Made by a program: the position numbers and the translations under genes. A model generated the notes under the pieces. The model was not told the DNA's origin. It ran no database searches and saw only the letters and a list, made by a program, of their open reading frames with translations. A stretch of DNA of 35,000 bases from Bigelowiella natans CCMP2755 (lineage: Eukaryota > Cercozoa > Chlorarachniophyceae). The stretch is from positions 1 to 35,000 of the forward strand of contig ADNK01002426.1 of NCBI GenBank assembly GCA_000320545.1. Direction: 5' to 3'. Of this stretch, positions 22,488-33,386 are shown piece by piece; the first letter of the stretch is position 1, and every line of letters begins with the position of its first letter.

Positions 22488-24239
22488 CTAATAAATATCT
22501 CGACTACTTTAGCTGAGAGGATTGTGTTAGCCTTGGCATTGGAACCCTTTGGAAGAGAAACCTTGTAATAAAAATATGGTGCCTTCTTTATTTATAGAGA
22601 GACCTAGTAGTAATTTGCCACTAGTGGTAGTGTAGTTATGATGATGACGTAGACACTTCTTAGTAGATAAAGTGCTTGTAATTGTTACAATTTGATTGCA
22701 TTCATCATCATATCTACTCGATCTTCTTCTTCTTCTTCTTCTTCTTCTTCTTCTTCATCTTCTTCCATTTTTTCATGTTTTTGTTCTTCTCGTTCATATT
22801 AACAAAGTACTATTGCTACCACTATTACTACTAGAACAACAACAACTACTACTACTACTACTACTACCTATTACTACTACTAACAGTACTACTCCCTATC
22901 TTCATTTTCACACTATTATCTCTCCGAATACTACTTGATTTATTACTTTGAAAAACTCACATTATAATTATTTATTGGTTGCCTGCCTCCCCCTCCCTCA
23001 TAGGAAGAATGACAGGATTGGTGAGTTGAAAGCTGCAACAGTATTAGTGAAGACCTTGATAAGTTTATTTGACTTGACGAAAGAGAAGCATGAGGCACTC
23101 CGAGCAGCGTAATATTCTCACTTACTATTTATCTACATGGATGCTTCTAGATGCTTCTAGAGCAGCACCAGATAGACATAACAGTAGTAACATCATCTAA
23201 TTCATCACATAGATTCTCTTCAATTTTCATCGATAATATTATCATTATTATGATTTGTTATTATTTAATAAGGAATTGATAAATATCCTACTAAATATTG
23301 ATGTGATTGTTCTTAGAATTCTCACCTCATTAGCAGCGACTGAGGGAAGGTATTGCGTCGAGCAACATAGTTTTTCTCATCTACATGTATATGCTGATCT
23401 ATATGTGTGTAATATGTGTGCTGCTGCCTTACTATTATTCTGTATTTCTCATGTTTTCCCCTCTTGTGGAATGTTCGCTTAAGTTGAAGATTTTACAGAC
23501 ATTTTCTTGTATTGATAGAGTAAATTGCGAAATGATGGAAGGAGATGAGGATGGATGTATGGTAATTCACATAGTATTGAGGGGATATGAAGAACGGGGG
23601 AGTGGGGATGAGGAGAAGGAGAAGAAGAAGAAGAAGAAGAAGAAGGAGAAGAAGATGGCGAGAGGAGAATTAAAATAGAATGAAGCTTTTTGCTTTTTAG
23701 ACGTTTTTGTTTTGGTGTATCTTGCACTGGTAGTTTGTAAAGTAGTAGCCTTTTCATTCCAATAACATAGAGACTACACTTGTACTGGGATGTGAGAAAA
23801 ATCATTTGTAATATGATCATCATCATCATCATCATTATTATTATTACCATTAGCGACTTTGTGAGTTAATCACAGAACTTGCTGCTAGTTTCACACCTAA
23901 GGTAGATTTGATACATAGAAATATTGAGAATAAAATAAATTGCTCTCCTCACCGAAGAAAATTTTCGATATAGCTCTAAAGAAGAACCCCCCCCCCCCCC
24001 TTCCCCCCCCTCTCTCTTTCTGTACCATCTTGTTAATATACATGCCTACTTGTCCACACGTGATGAATGAGCGATGATGAAGTCAATGACCAGTTCTTCA
24101 AATATGGTTGTTCTTGTTCTTGTTGTTATTGTTGTTTGAAATCAGCTCGAGTCTCTTCAATCTACAGGCGTGGGTAGTACATTACTACTATAACTATTCC
24201 TTCCTACTCCTATAGAAACAAGATAGTAGTATATATAGG

Positions 24240-24270
<31 letters not shown>

Positions 24271-25354
24271 CTCTGAAGCGAGACATTGGCACACGATAAT
24301 GACATACCACAAAGACAGACGACTCCTCTTATATTATTATTTATTAAATTATCCCATCATCATCATCATCATCATGATCTACCATCTATTTGTCCTTTAC
24401 AATTATTATTATTATTATTATTATATTATTGTTATTGTGCGAGTTAACTACCCCATCATCATTATTGTTATTATCTATTATTATTATTATTATTATCAAT
24501 TATTATTATAAATAATCTACCATTAGGTCCTATTTATCCTTTATTATGTGAGAGGATTGTGCAGTTTACACAGCACCAAAGTCACAAAGTAGCAGTCCTT
24601 ACCCTACAATTTTGGTAGTTATATTATGTATGTTGTTGCATCTTTGTGTCGTCGTCTGTCATGATTCACCCATTATTATTGAGAACCATGAGATGATGAG
24701 GATGATGATGAGATCAGAGTCAACGTCTTGTAAACAAGTTTAAAACAACATGAATAGTAATTCTCAAATTATTATGAAGGAGAGACCTTGCTCTCACTCT
24801 TGCACATAGTCCTTCATCAATGCTGAAGAAAAGGTAAATATAATGATCTGTACTTCATAAAAGAAGAATAAGAGTAAGAATAAAAATAACGATATTAGAA
24901 AGATGGACGGAAAATACAAGTCGTATTAACATCTTATAATAAGTAATAGGCCTAATATATGTTGTTATTGTATCAGCTGTGCATAATAATGTTAGAAGAA
25001 GGATAGTAAGACAAGCCCTTCTTCTTATTATTATATCCGAAGATATTCTCATAATAAACTACAGTATATTGTTTTGTTTACCACAATTTATATGTTTGAC
25101 GACGAGATTGTACCACTTCCAATGCTTTACAGCATAGACCACTACTCATGAACGAAGAATACTAAAACGGTTATTATTGGTTGTTGTGTGATGATAGTTT
25201 TCGTGCACCGCTTATTCAAGTTGTTATTGAGGCATCGAGACTAGCAACCATTCCTGTGTCTTCTTTATATTATCATCGTCACCATCATAACCACCACCAG
25301 CAGCAGCAGCAGCAGCAGATACAACAACCCCAGCGAAGACGGAGGACGACGACT

Positions 25355-25385
<31 letters not shown>

Positions 25386-25674
25386 CTGCATATGTTAGCA
25401 AAAACGTCCTTTACGGTACACTATCAAGAGAGCAGAGAGAGAGAGATAGAGATAAGGAAAGCATGATGATCGCTATTATTATTACCATTGTTCAACTGTG
25501 ATTATTACGAGCTGACATCAATGCTGCAGATGAAATGGAAGAATCACGCATAGATCGACGAAGGGAAGCTCTCGTAACGATAAGGTGAGTTCGTATGTTT
25601 GGTGCTCTCTCTCTCTCTCTTTATGTATTGTAACATGTATCAATGTGTGTGCACATATATTGCATGCATGCATG

Positions 25675-25711
<37 letters not shown>

Positions 25712-26325
25712 TATTCACTACATTCTGGTGATACCATCTTTTCTGAGAGTTATATGCTTCGTTTCTGATTCTGTTTTTCAGACAAATATCTAAAGTTATC
25801 AGTCCAAGACACACTTTGAAGAGACTCTCCACGGTTGTTTTTAAAAAGCTAAAAGGAAATAAAAGGAATAAAAGAGAGTGCCTGTTCGCTTACATGTTTG
25901 TTCACTTCTTACATTTTACATTACCACTATTCAGGCGTTAAATTTGTTTTTGAAGGAGAGCACTTTGAGTGCGTATCTTCGGGCAGAGGGTGAGAGATTA
26001 GTAGTATTAACACGTGAGTAGTGCTTCATGATAGTAGTGCGTACGTAGTCCTGATAGATTCGTTGTTTAAATTATTATAGTCTTAGAGTAGTTGATCCTG
26101 TGCTTTAGGGGTAAGAAAGTTATGCTTACTCTTGAAATTAGTTTTGAGAATCATCACCCATATAGTAGTAGTAATTCCATGTCGTCATCGTCATCGTGTG
26201 CACTCGTTGCTTATGGTTGTTACTGATCACTCACACCAGCGATTATGAAGAGCTTGTCCGTGATTGTAGAGACCTGCTTGATTTCAGATGATACACCGGT
26301 ACAAAATCAATCACCAATACATTAT

Positions 26326-26356
<31 letters not shown>

Positions 26357-28626
26357 CCCTCGTAATTAAAATATTTAAATGAAGCAGTGCTATTTCTAAA
26401 TCCAAGTCTTATGTTTATACTTCGTCAAGGAGCTAAATCTCCTGAATGATTAAATTCTCATCAATCATTTTTGAAATAATCGTCATTATTATTTAAGCTG
26501 CTAAAGTGAAGAACTGACTCGTTTTTATCACCCTAGTACATCGAGCCTCTCATGCAAACAACATTAGTACAAATGTATTCGGCTCAAAGAAAGACTCAAA
26601 ACCTGCAACTAAAAGGAGCGTTCATTGCATATGCCAACGGGTTATTATTGATGCTATTATTATGAAATAAGTACTAGCAGCAGTAGTAGATCTTAACTTT
26701 CCTGGGAGTGCCATATAATAAACCCTCCTCCTCCTCCTCCTCCTCCTCCTCCTCCTCCTCCTTATGTTCTGTAGGTGTTTGAATTTCATTGAGAACATAT
26801 GTCAATGGGTTTCTTCACAACCATTGCTTTTGAAAAAGACAATCGATGTGTTAGTGAAGTTGCTTCCAATTGCACAGGTTGAACATTTTCATTTAAATCA
26901 TGGATGATTAATGCTACTTTCATTTACTCTCACTGTTTTTCTGTAACAAGTTTTCTGTAGCCTCTTCAAAAGCAATAATCAAGGTGTATAGCTTTAACCC
27001 GTAATAAAAATTGTGTTTTGTATTAAATTTTCCTGAATAAGTGAAATTAAAAGATGAAATAGAGTGTATTTGAGACTCATATATTGTATGTGTGTAAGCT
27101 TTCATATATTAGTCCTTTTATTTTACATATTAATGTAACATTAATATTTTTTATATATTATCGTACATTTGCGCAGATCCTCGCTTCATCGCAAGCTAGG
27201 GAGAAAGACTTACTCAGACGATACAACATCACCGCCCCATCATCATATGATAACGTGAGATACTACTATGCTTTTGTTAGCAGGATGGGTAGTTGTCGTT
27301 GGTAACGAATATAATAGAACATTGGGGGGGGGGTAGGTAGCAGGGTATTATGGAGACAGTGAGTGGGAGAAGGACACTAAAGAGCATATATCATTCAAGT
27401 TTATTCTTCATACTGTCATATACATAAATTTGTCATTGGTAGGTTCGGCGAGCATTAGGAGATGGATGGAATCATGTGGTTGTTGTTGTTAAGAACTAGT
27501 GCCTAATGGTTTTTGTCTGTTGTAGAATTAAGAGAGTAACTAAAAGAAGTATCATAACTCAATATCATAAGCTTTGTAGAAATAAGAGCGTTAGTAAAAG
27601 GAATATGATAAATATCATAATCATAAACTTTATTGACATGTACTACTACCACATGAAGAATCACAACACATTATGTTTTGCTTGAAAATATTAACCGCTA
27701 TTATCATTATCAGTATAGAAAAGTTGTTTTTGCATTGTAGTAATTAACTATTTTATCAAGGTTGGCAAGGACAACAAAGAAAACATAGATGGAAATATGG
27801 ACGATTATGATGAGCTTGAGATATTTGGGAGGAAGATAGCTGCTTTTGTAGTGATTCAAATTCCTTTCCAAGAAGACCAGCAGCGAGTTGGATTTCGAAT
27901 CCTTTCTCCAATATTGGTAGTAATCAATAATATGAAGCATCGTCGGATGATAACCAACGACAGAAAGATAGACTAGATGAGGTGTGCTTGCTTTCATATT
28001 CAAAACCGGTTCTGTCATTCGCAATAAGTATTGGAATACGTCATCATACAAATAGGATCTTTTTTCTTTCTACTGTTCTCACGATATTTTATTATCATAT
28101 TGTAGAATTCCCTTCATGCTTTGACCCAATCGAATAAGTGTAATGGGGACCAAGATAACAATGACATTTGTGCAAATGAAGAGAAAGAAGAGGCTAACAC
28201 AGAACAAAGGGTAAGGAAGATCCAACCAGCAATCAAAATTAGTAGTTTCTCCGTAAAAAATTGAAATGAGGATATTGTTAGGATTTTGATTTTTTCATTG
28301 TCGTTCTGAATATTAAAAATGCATATATTTTTAATATAGGAAAGGACTTTATTCAAGCTATTGAGAGTTATAAATTGGTACTATTTGTCATCTTATATCA
28401 AATCAAAATGTATAAATTTACGATGCCACATTAGGGAAAAATTACATTATGAAATGTGTATTATATGTATCTTGCTATATTAGTAACAATAGTTATAGAA
28501 AGCAATAGAAATAAGTACGGTCTCGAGGGAATACTCGCAAAAAGATACGTTTCGATAAAAAAAGAAGATGTGTTATCTACTCTGTCTTACATATCTATCA
28601 ACGTCTTCTCCATATCGATGATATCG

Positions 28627-28659
<33 letters not shown>

Positions 28660-29179
28660 GGCACTTGGACGGCATCTCTACATTTTACGGATCTTCGATC
28701 AATGCGCCACCACATAAGTTTACTCCAACATGGAGTAGTACTTGGGCTGATTGCATTCCTTCTTGTAAAACGAATTAATAATAGTAATCTAATGTAAACA
28801 AGAGAAAATAGAAGAATCCTTGGGGTTTCGCTTAAGAGGGAGGACCTACCTTTTTTGCCCAGCTACAGAAACTTAAAAAAAACTATCTAATAATGATGAG
28901 ATTGTCCATTTAAATCAAACAAAGTAGCAATTACTATCACCTAATTTTTAATTATAAAGAATACACTCATTCAAACATCGTTTTCGTATTTTTTTAAATT
29001 TCAAAGAACCATCTAACTATCATGTTTCCATAATGCATAGTTATAAATTTAAATAACCATATTATCAACAACCAATACGCGTAATTTTAATCGTGTTTTC
29101 CCTTATACTACTAGTGATTCCAATTGACTTTTACTGGTCGATTCTCTCCTCAACGCGGTAGTTCCACACAATATATATA

Positions 29180-29218
<39 letters not shown>

Positions 29219-30470
29219 ACATACAATATTCTCATAATCTGCTGTTTATAATAGTGTTAAGGAAGCAATTGACGATAGATTTGACAATAGAGCTGAAATT
29301 TGGTAGAAATAATAATCGGCACTATAAATATGAAATTATCAAAAATAGCATTTTCCACTCAAATTCGAATAAAAAATCGTTCAGTGCAGGAAACAAATTT
29401 ATCTCAAGTAAACATTTAGTAATCATGGGTGGGATTTATGATTGTGATATATAAGCAGAATCTGAAATTTGGTTCTTAAGCATTTTTTGTGTTGTGCATT
29501 TTTTATGTTATGAAATTTAAAGAGGCTATTAATTAAACATAGCAGTTTCACATGTTCTGTTTTTTACACATTGACCAGGTCAAGTACAACATCTCTCTTG
29601 ATTCAAGTACATAACTACTACTTGAATATCCTACAACTTCGATGCTCTCACAATTCAGCGGCAATTAATTGCCATAGCAGAGCGGAATATCTCAAGCAAC
29701 TTAATCATCAAGAATCAAACATGGTTTCTATTCTAAGTCAAGTGGTAAGTAATCGCTATTATCCACCTTAGAGTAAATGTTTGTGTTCTCAATTCTTTTC
29801 TTATAACCCAGATTTTATTGCTCTACTCGATATCATGATTGTAATATATAGGTTTGCATGTTTTAGGTGGATTTTATTGTTGAACGTTTTCTTCGACATT
29901 ATCATGCGTGTTACCTTAGAGTGTTTCGAGGTATAAAGTGCAATAATGATACCAAGATATATTAACATTAATTTTTAAGGGAATGGGTAGAATTTGTGGT
30001 GATTTTAGTACAATGCTCGTAGTTGAGGCACAGATGATCGTGGATTAGTTTTTATAGTAGTTAAGTTAATTACTTTTCTACATGTACTTAGATTTGATTT
30101 TCTTGCCAACAACGGTTAATGAAAACGAAAATGATGACAAGGGCGATAAACAAAATATACTAGAGAAGTATAAACAAATAAGCGACGTCATTTACAATAC
30201 AATAACCAGTCCAGAAATTATTGTAAGTCTTTGCACATAATCAATCACTGTCGACTATTCTCATAATTTCAAATATCGTATCAATTAAACAATTTACGTA
30301 AAGGTGTAATTCTTAAAAAAGTAGCTAATATACCCATTTGTTTATACTCATTACATATTTGCTTATAATTACACAATATGTTACTTGTAATTTGTAACTA
30401 TGATTGTATTATATCATTAGCTTCTCATCTATATTCTCGTATGAATATATATGTATTTGTGTATGAGTGT

Positions 30471-30514
<44 letters not shown>

Positions 30515-30711
30515 TTTAGTTTAACGGTATTAAACGTATTTTTTTTTAGGAATTTCATAGTGAGATGTTAAAGGTCTATATGGAAATATCGTTCCTTATT
30601 CTCCAATTTGCTACCTCGGATTATTTAAGGTTTAATTATAGCCCCGAAAAAATATATTCCGGATAGCAAGTAATTAAATGCTAATTAAATATAATTGAAT
30701 ATTAATTTCAA

Positions 30712-30778
<67 letters not shown>

Positions 30779-31115
30779 CGTGCGTGCGTGCATGTGTTTG
30801 CATGTGCAAATGTGTTTATTTGTGTAATTGGTTTAGAGCTAAAACTGAAAAGTTCATGTGTTAATAAAGAGAAATTGTAATATGATTCTGGATTTTTCCT
30901 TCTTAGCTACGTCAGCAGCGGATGGCTCCGTATCGCAAAATTTGCTCAAAAAGTAAAATTCTTCGAAATATGGAGAAATTCGCCTGTGTAATCGTTATAA
31001 TATGTTGCAGAGTACATCTACGTCGGTAAAAAGTAAAAGTCTGCGTTTATTATCGGAATATCGGCAAACTTACGTCGAGCCTTCAGAACTCGAGCAAACA
31101 GTGTTGCTACTTTAA
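16693..31115 (+). CDS. XPOT: Exportin-t (XPOT/PAUSED/Los1), nuclear tRNA exporter, about 28 exons
   Basis: Exons seen: 16693-16935, 17305-17370, 17857-17926, 18546-18589, 19062-19116 (or to 19475), 20800-20969, 22513-22564, 23004-23108, 23317-23349, 24146-24173, 25198-25415, 25530-25584, 25782-25833, 25935-25989, 26240-26298, 26537-26640, 26775-26877, 27177-27254, 27443-27478, 27761-27916, 28106-28210, 28340-28377, 29579-29744, 29867-29930, 30092-30222, 30550-30629, 30907-30952, 31011-31115. From 25198 on, all 17 junctions keep phase. Family signs: the karyopherin start (LEKLSVSWDLCTQF, DVLRSITLQEISK, SLINYIQQM), FQRLAIDE, then EMEESRIDRRREALVTIRQ with ISPRHTLKRLS, and TIDVLVKLLPIAQ, in exportin-t order. 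It carries tRNA out of the nucleus with RanGTP. At least two exons are missing (phase breaks after 20969 and 24173). Some other importin-beta relative is the main alternative. Confidence 0.7.
16737..16899 (+). repeat. In-frame (GAT)n and (GCA)n: poly-Asp and poly-Ala near the XPOT N-terminus
   Basis: Two trinucleotide runs, GATGATGAT at 16740-16766 and GCAGCA at about 16870-16892, are read in frame in the first XPOT exon. They give a run of nine Asp and a run of eight Ala before the conserved karyopherin start. Confidence 0.75.
16967..17034. repeat. (CA)n + (TA)n microsatellite in XPOT intron 1
   Basis: AC run at about 16967-16995 and TA run at about 17001-17031, a few tens of bases after the first XPOT donor. 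Confidence 0.95.
17163..17254. repeat. Tandem duplication, 46 bp x 2
   Basis: TATCAGTACCACGACCAACA... occurs at 17163-17208 and 17209-17254 with one or two differences, inside XPOT intron 1. Confidence 0.95.
17829..17854 (+). repeat. (CTA)n at an XPOT 3' splice site
   Basis: A CTA run ends two bases before the acceptor AG at 17855-17856 of exon 17857-17926, so it occupies the place of the polypyrimidine tract. Confidence 0.9.
18048..18161. repeat. Direct duplication, about 50 bp at 64-bp period
   Basis: AAGGAAGCACGACGTATATA... occurs at 18048 and again at 18112, in an XPOT intron. Confidence 0.9.
18318..18353. repeat. (GTA)n microsatellite
   Basis: A pure GTA/TAG run in the XPOT intron before exon 18546-18589. 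Confidence 0.95.
19117..19475 (+). other. Microsatellite-coded extension or intron of XPOT
   Basis: The frame of exon 19062 stays open to a gtagta donor at 19476 through (CTA)n, (AAT)n and (CTC)n runs, giving poly-Leu, Asn-rich and poly-Pro tracts. Ordinary-looking codons follow (LEDYALSSDTTGRRRH and onward). Either this is a low-complexity insertion or an intron starts at gtgagc, 19117. I cannot decide. Confidence 0.4.
20970..22512 (+). other. XPOT intronic region with at least one unplaced exon
   Basis: The phases of exons 20800-20969 and 22513-22564 do not join, so coding sequence is missing here. One candidate begins after TTTTCTCAG at about 21111 and encodes EATKDMKREE before a (GA)n run (about 21146-21187) read as Glu-Arg repeats. 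That would fit the KDAMR segment of exportin-t. Also here: (TAC)n at 21529-21555, (TA)n at 21604-21638 and (TAC)n at 22453-22483. Confidence 0.35.
22722..22757. repeat. (TTC)n microsatellite
   Basis: A TTC run in the XPOT intron between exons 22564 and 23004, followed by ACT/CTA runs up to about 22880. Confidence 0.95.
23988..24009. repeat. Poly-C tract
   Basis: Runs of about thirteen and eight C separated by TT, in an XPOT intron. A poly-G run of ten lies at about 27324-27334 in another intron of the same gene. Confidence 0.9.
24241..24512. repeat. (CTA)n then (ATT)n rich stretch
   Basis: A CTA run at 24241-24269 and several ATT/TTA runs at about 24404-24505 in the XPOT intron before exon 25198. 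The open frames across them are produced by the repeats. Confidence 0.85.
25292..25387 (+). repeat. In-frame poly-His/Gln/Arg/Thr tract in XPOT
   Basis: Inside exon 25198-25415, CAC/CAT, CAG and ACA runs give His-rich, poly-Gln, four-Arg and about fourteen-Thr tracts. They lie between the ordinary segments SFRAPLIQVVIEASRLATIP and AYVSKNVLY. The exon is phase-consistent on both sides, so the tract is probably translated. Confidence 0.7.
25609..25710. repeat. (CT)n and (TG)n microsatellites
   Basis: Short CT run at 25606-25621 and TG run at about 25677-25710 in the XPOT intron after exon 25530-25584. Confidence 0.95.
26724..26762. repeat. (CTC)n before an XPOT acceptor
   Basis: A pure CTC run ends about 12 bases before the acceptor GTAG at 26771-26774, acting as a very long polypyrimidine tract for exon 26775-26877. 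Confidence 0.9.
28378..29578 (+). other. Long XPOT intron
   Basis: Exon 28340-28377 ends in phase 2 (TG) and exon 29579-29744 begins with the G that completes it, so the 1.2 kb between reads as one intron. It contains (TCA)n at 28625-28660, (TG)n at 29181-29216 and a 113-codon open frame at 28456-28797 that I could not join in phase. Confidence 0.55.
30470..30780. repeat. (TG)n and (TA)n microsatellites in late XPOT introns
   Basis: TG run at about 30471-30512, just upstream of the acceptor of exon 30550. A TA run at about 30713-30757 passes into TG at 30758-30779 in the next intron. Confidence 0.95.
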
Positions 31116-31144
31116 GAATTTATTCTTGCGGTGTAAATCCCTTC

Positions 31145-31145
<1 letters not shown>

Positions 31146-31181
<36 letters not shown>
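31146..31181. repeat. (AC)n microsatellite after the XPOT stop codon
   Basis: An AC run about 30 bases after the TAA at 31113-31115, just before island 2 begins. Confidence 0.95.
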
Positions 31182-31184
<3 letters not shown>

Positions 31185-31199
31185 TTTGGAGATGTATTT

Positions 31200-32350
31200 G
31201 TCATTTCATACCACACTAGCACACTCATTGCTCATTGCGCCTGCTGTGTGCATGAACAACTAAGGAAGCGACGCAAGATCATGAAATGATGAGAATCATC
31301 AAGCCCATCATCTGTTTGCATTTTTCGCATGTTTCTCGCGTGCAGCGAGCCTTCCAACAGCGCCGCGCTCGCACTCTGAAACCAACAGTGTGTTTTTGAG
31401 AGAAAATTGAGCCGAAAATTAAAAAATGAACACACATGGCAGATTTGAGAGATCTAGAGATGCAATGGGCATGCGTGGGCACATGTGCATGTCACATCTG
31501 TGATCTCCTTCGATCAATTGCGTCAAGCAGGCTCGCATTGCAAAGTGAGCTAGCTCGTCAGTCAATTTTTGGATTTTGTCGTGCAAACATGCTAGTTTGT
31601 CACCTTGGCGCAAATGCAATCAAAAGTTTCAGAGTTGTAGCTGCGGTCATGCCACAAAAAATGCATGACGTGCGCATGCACAAGCATGCATTGCCACAAA
31701 TGAATGTCAATTGGTGCAGTGCACACACATGCACACCAGCTAGGCTAGCAGGATCATGCGCAAATGAACACGTGTGCGTGTGTGAATGTTGTGTCACGTT
31801 CGGTTTGTCCAGTTGTGCACATCATGCATGCATGCTAGCATGGCATGCGGTCGCTGTCAATTTGTCTCACATGACATGTGCACGCATTGCAGGGACCATG
31901 CTAGCATGCACGTGGTCCCCATGTGCGTGCACACGCGCAAAACACATGTGCACATCAGTTCTTCATGTGTGCAAAAAAGGCACACATCTAGACATGCACT
32001 TTTCACATCCACACAAGTGCCATGTCAAATGTGACACAATTGACATGTCACGACACACGTTCCAACAAATGCTGTGTGTCGCTGTGCGCACATGGTGTCT
32101 GCAATACGCACGCAACAGCACACGCAGTTGTGCGTGTGTGATGAATTTAGTGTAGACCGCGATCGCGGCTCTGGGAACGGCGTCCGAGCTCCACAGCAGC
32201 CACCATGGCATGCTAGCATGATTCTGATTTCGACTAGTCGATGCGGTAGCTAGGTGGGCTGGTTGGCAGTGTGTGCAGTCAAAAATCTCACCATGAAGAG
32301 AGCTAGCTGCGTAGGGCAACAAAACACATGCTGATCACTAGATCGCGTGT
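31200..32350. other. Island 2: second microsatellite-free, palindrome-rich block
   Basis: This has the same wording as island 1: TGCATG, CACATGTGC, GCATGC, CTAGCTAG and CATGCTAGCATG, with no simple repeats. The longest frame (31436-32155, +, 239 codons) is Cys/His/Met-rich, with no recognisable domain and heavily overlapped by open minus frames. I read it as a composition artefact. The block follows the 3' end of XPOT (+) and precedes the 3' end of a minus-strand gene at 33387. Confidence 0.6.
31892..31919. repeat. Inverted repeat GGGACCA...TGGTCCC around CATGCTAGCATG
   Basis: Seven-base arms GGGACCA and TGGTCCC enclose the 12-bp palindrome CATGCTAGCATG plus CACG, giving nested hairpin potential within island 2. 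Confidence 0.85.
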
Positions 32351-32356
32351 CAAGCG

Positions 32357-32551
32357 ATGTCAGGCAGCTCCACCTTTCTTTCTGCAACTGTTAAGCAAAG
32401 TCAACACACATCATGTTTCCTGCTTAATGCACAGCACATTGTCTCTTTATCTTTGATCGAACCGCAACTCCTATCGAAAGAACGGAAGCAGTGGGCAGCA
32501 ACAATGCCATTTGATGCACCGATGGATGATGCAAATTTCCCAATCGTTTAG
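32357..32551 (+). CDS. Possible small ORF or terminal exon, unidentified
   Basis: A 64-codon ATG-to-TAG frame lies at the right edge of island 2. Its C-terminal half (EPQLLSKERKQWAATMPFDA and onward to NFPIV) has ordinary protein composition, unlike the Cys/His-rich frames inside the island. It could be a last exon preceded by an acceptor near 32430. No family recognised. Confidence 0.25.
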   Translation: MSGSSTFLSATVKQSQHTSCFLLNAQHIVSLSLIEPQLLSKERKQWAATMPFDAPMDDANFPIV

Positions 32552-32559
32552 TGAAGCAG

Positions 32560-33161
32560 TAGTCTTTTCAAAGGTTGATGTTTGAAATTAGCACACACGG
32601 TTGGCTAAGGGATAGCAATCTGAAACGCGAACAGAGTAAATATGACTATCAGCAAATAATCAAATGTTTTTTCTGCCACGATTCTTTTAAGAGCGTGTTT
32701 TCTATCAAAGAAAGTCGAAAAAAGCTTTTTCTTCTACATCAATAATGATGAATTAAATGAAAATCACTTAAATATTTACTAATGAGGAAGCATGTGAGAC
32801 CAGGGTTACACTTTCCATGCTGCAAAATACATGCCCAAGTATCATCAACATGGTAACAACTAAGCATTGTCCTCAATTCAGCAGGTAAGTGAAGGTTCAA
32901 ACTGTGTCGTTATTCTAAATAAACTATTAGTCTATTGTTCTTTACCGGGATTTGCGTTATTGCAAGGTGGAACAACCTAAAATGGTAGTTATTTGTTGAA
33001 GAGCTGTAGTTTCTCATCGTCATCATAATTTATTCGTACAACAATATTTTTCTTACATGTTGCTTATATGTGGTTCGTGTTTTTATTAGTACTACCAAAT
33101 TTGTACTCTTACTACTATCACCTAGTATCAATATCAATCCAACTCGACTACTACTACTACA

Positions 33162-33193
<32 letters not shown>

Positions 33194-33386
33194 CTGGTGA
33201 CGAAATACGACGAGTCTAATACATTTGGCAGAATTGTAGTATTCTGAGACTCCACCTCCCCCCGCACCTCCACCTCCTTGCTCAATTCCAACTATTCCTT
33301 ACAAAATTATAAAATATTCCAAGCAGCATGAATTATAATTAGCGATTGGCTCTTAAGAACAAATACTCCTTATACATTCACACTAT
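32560..33386. other. Intergenic, nothing identified
   Basis: AT-rich sequence with microsatellites back in force, including (TAC)n at about 33160-33194. I see no exon with convincing borders here. Confidence 0.5.

Noticed and set aside
27710-28051. 113-codon minus frame
   Set aside because: It is the complement of XPOT exon 27761-27916, which is in phase with its neighbours on the plus strand.
28456-28797. 113-codon open frame, candidate XPOT exon
   Set aside because: The flanking exons 28340-28377 and 29579-29744 join each other in phase (TG + G). The most obvious acceptor before this frame would create a stop, so it is probably intronic.
31436-32155. 239-codon open frame in island 2
   Set aside because: Same reasons: a Cys/His/Met-rich translation of CATG/TGCA/CACA words, with open minus frames across the same DNA.
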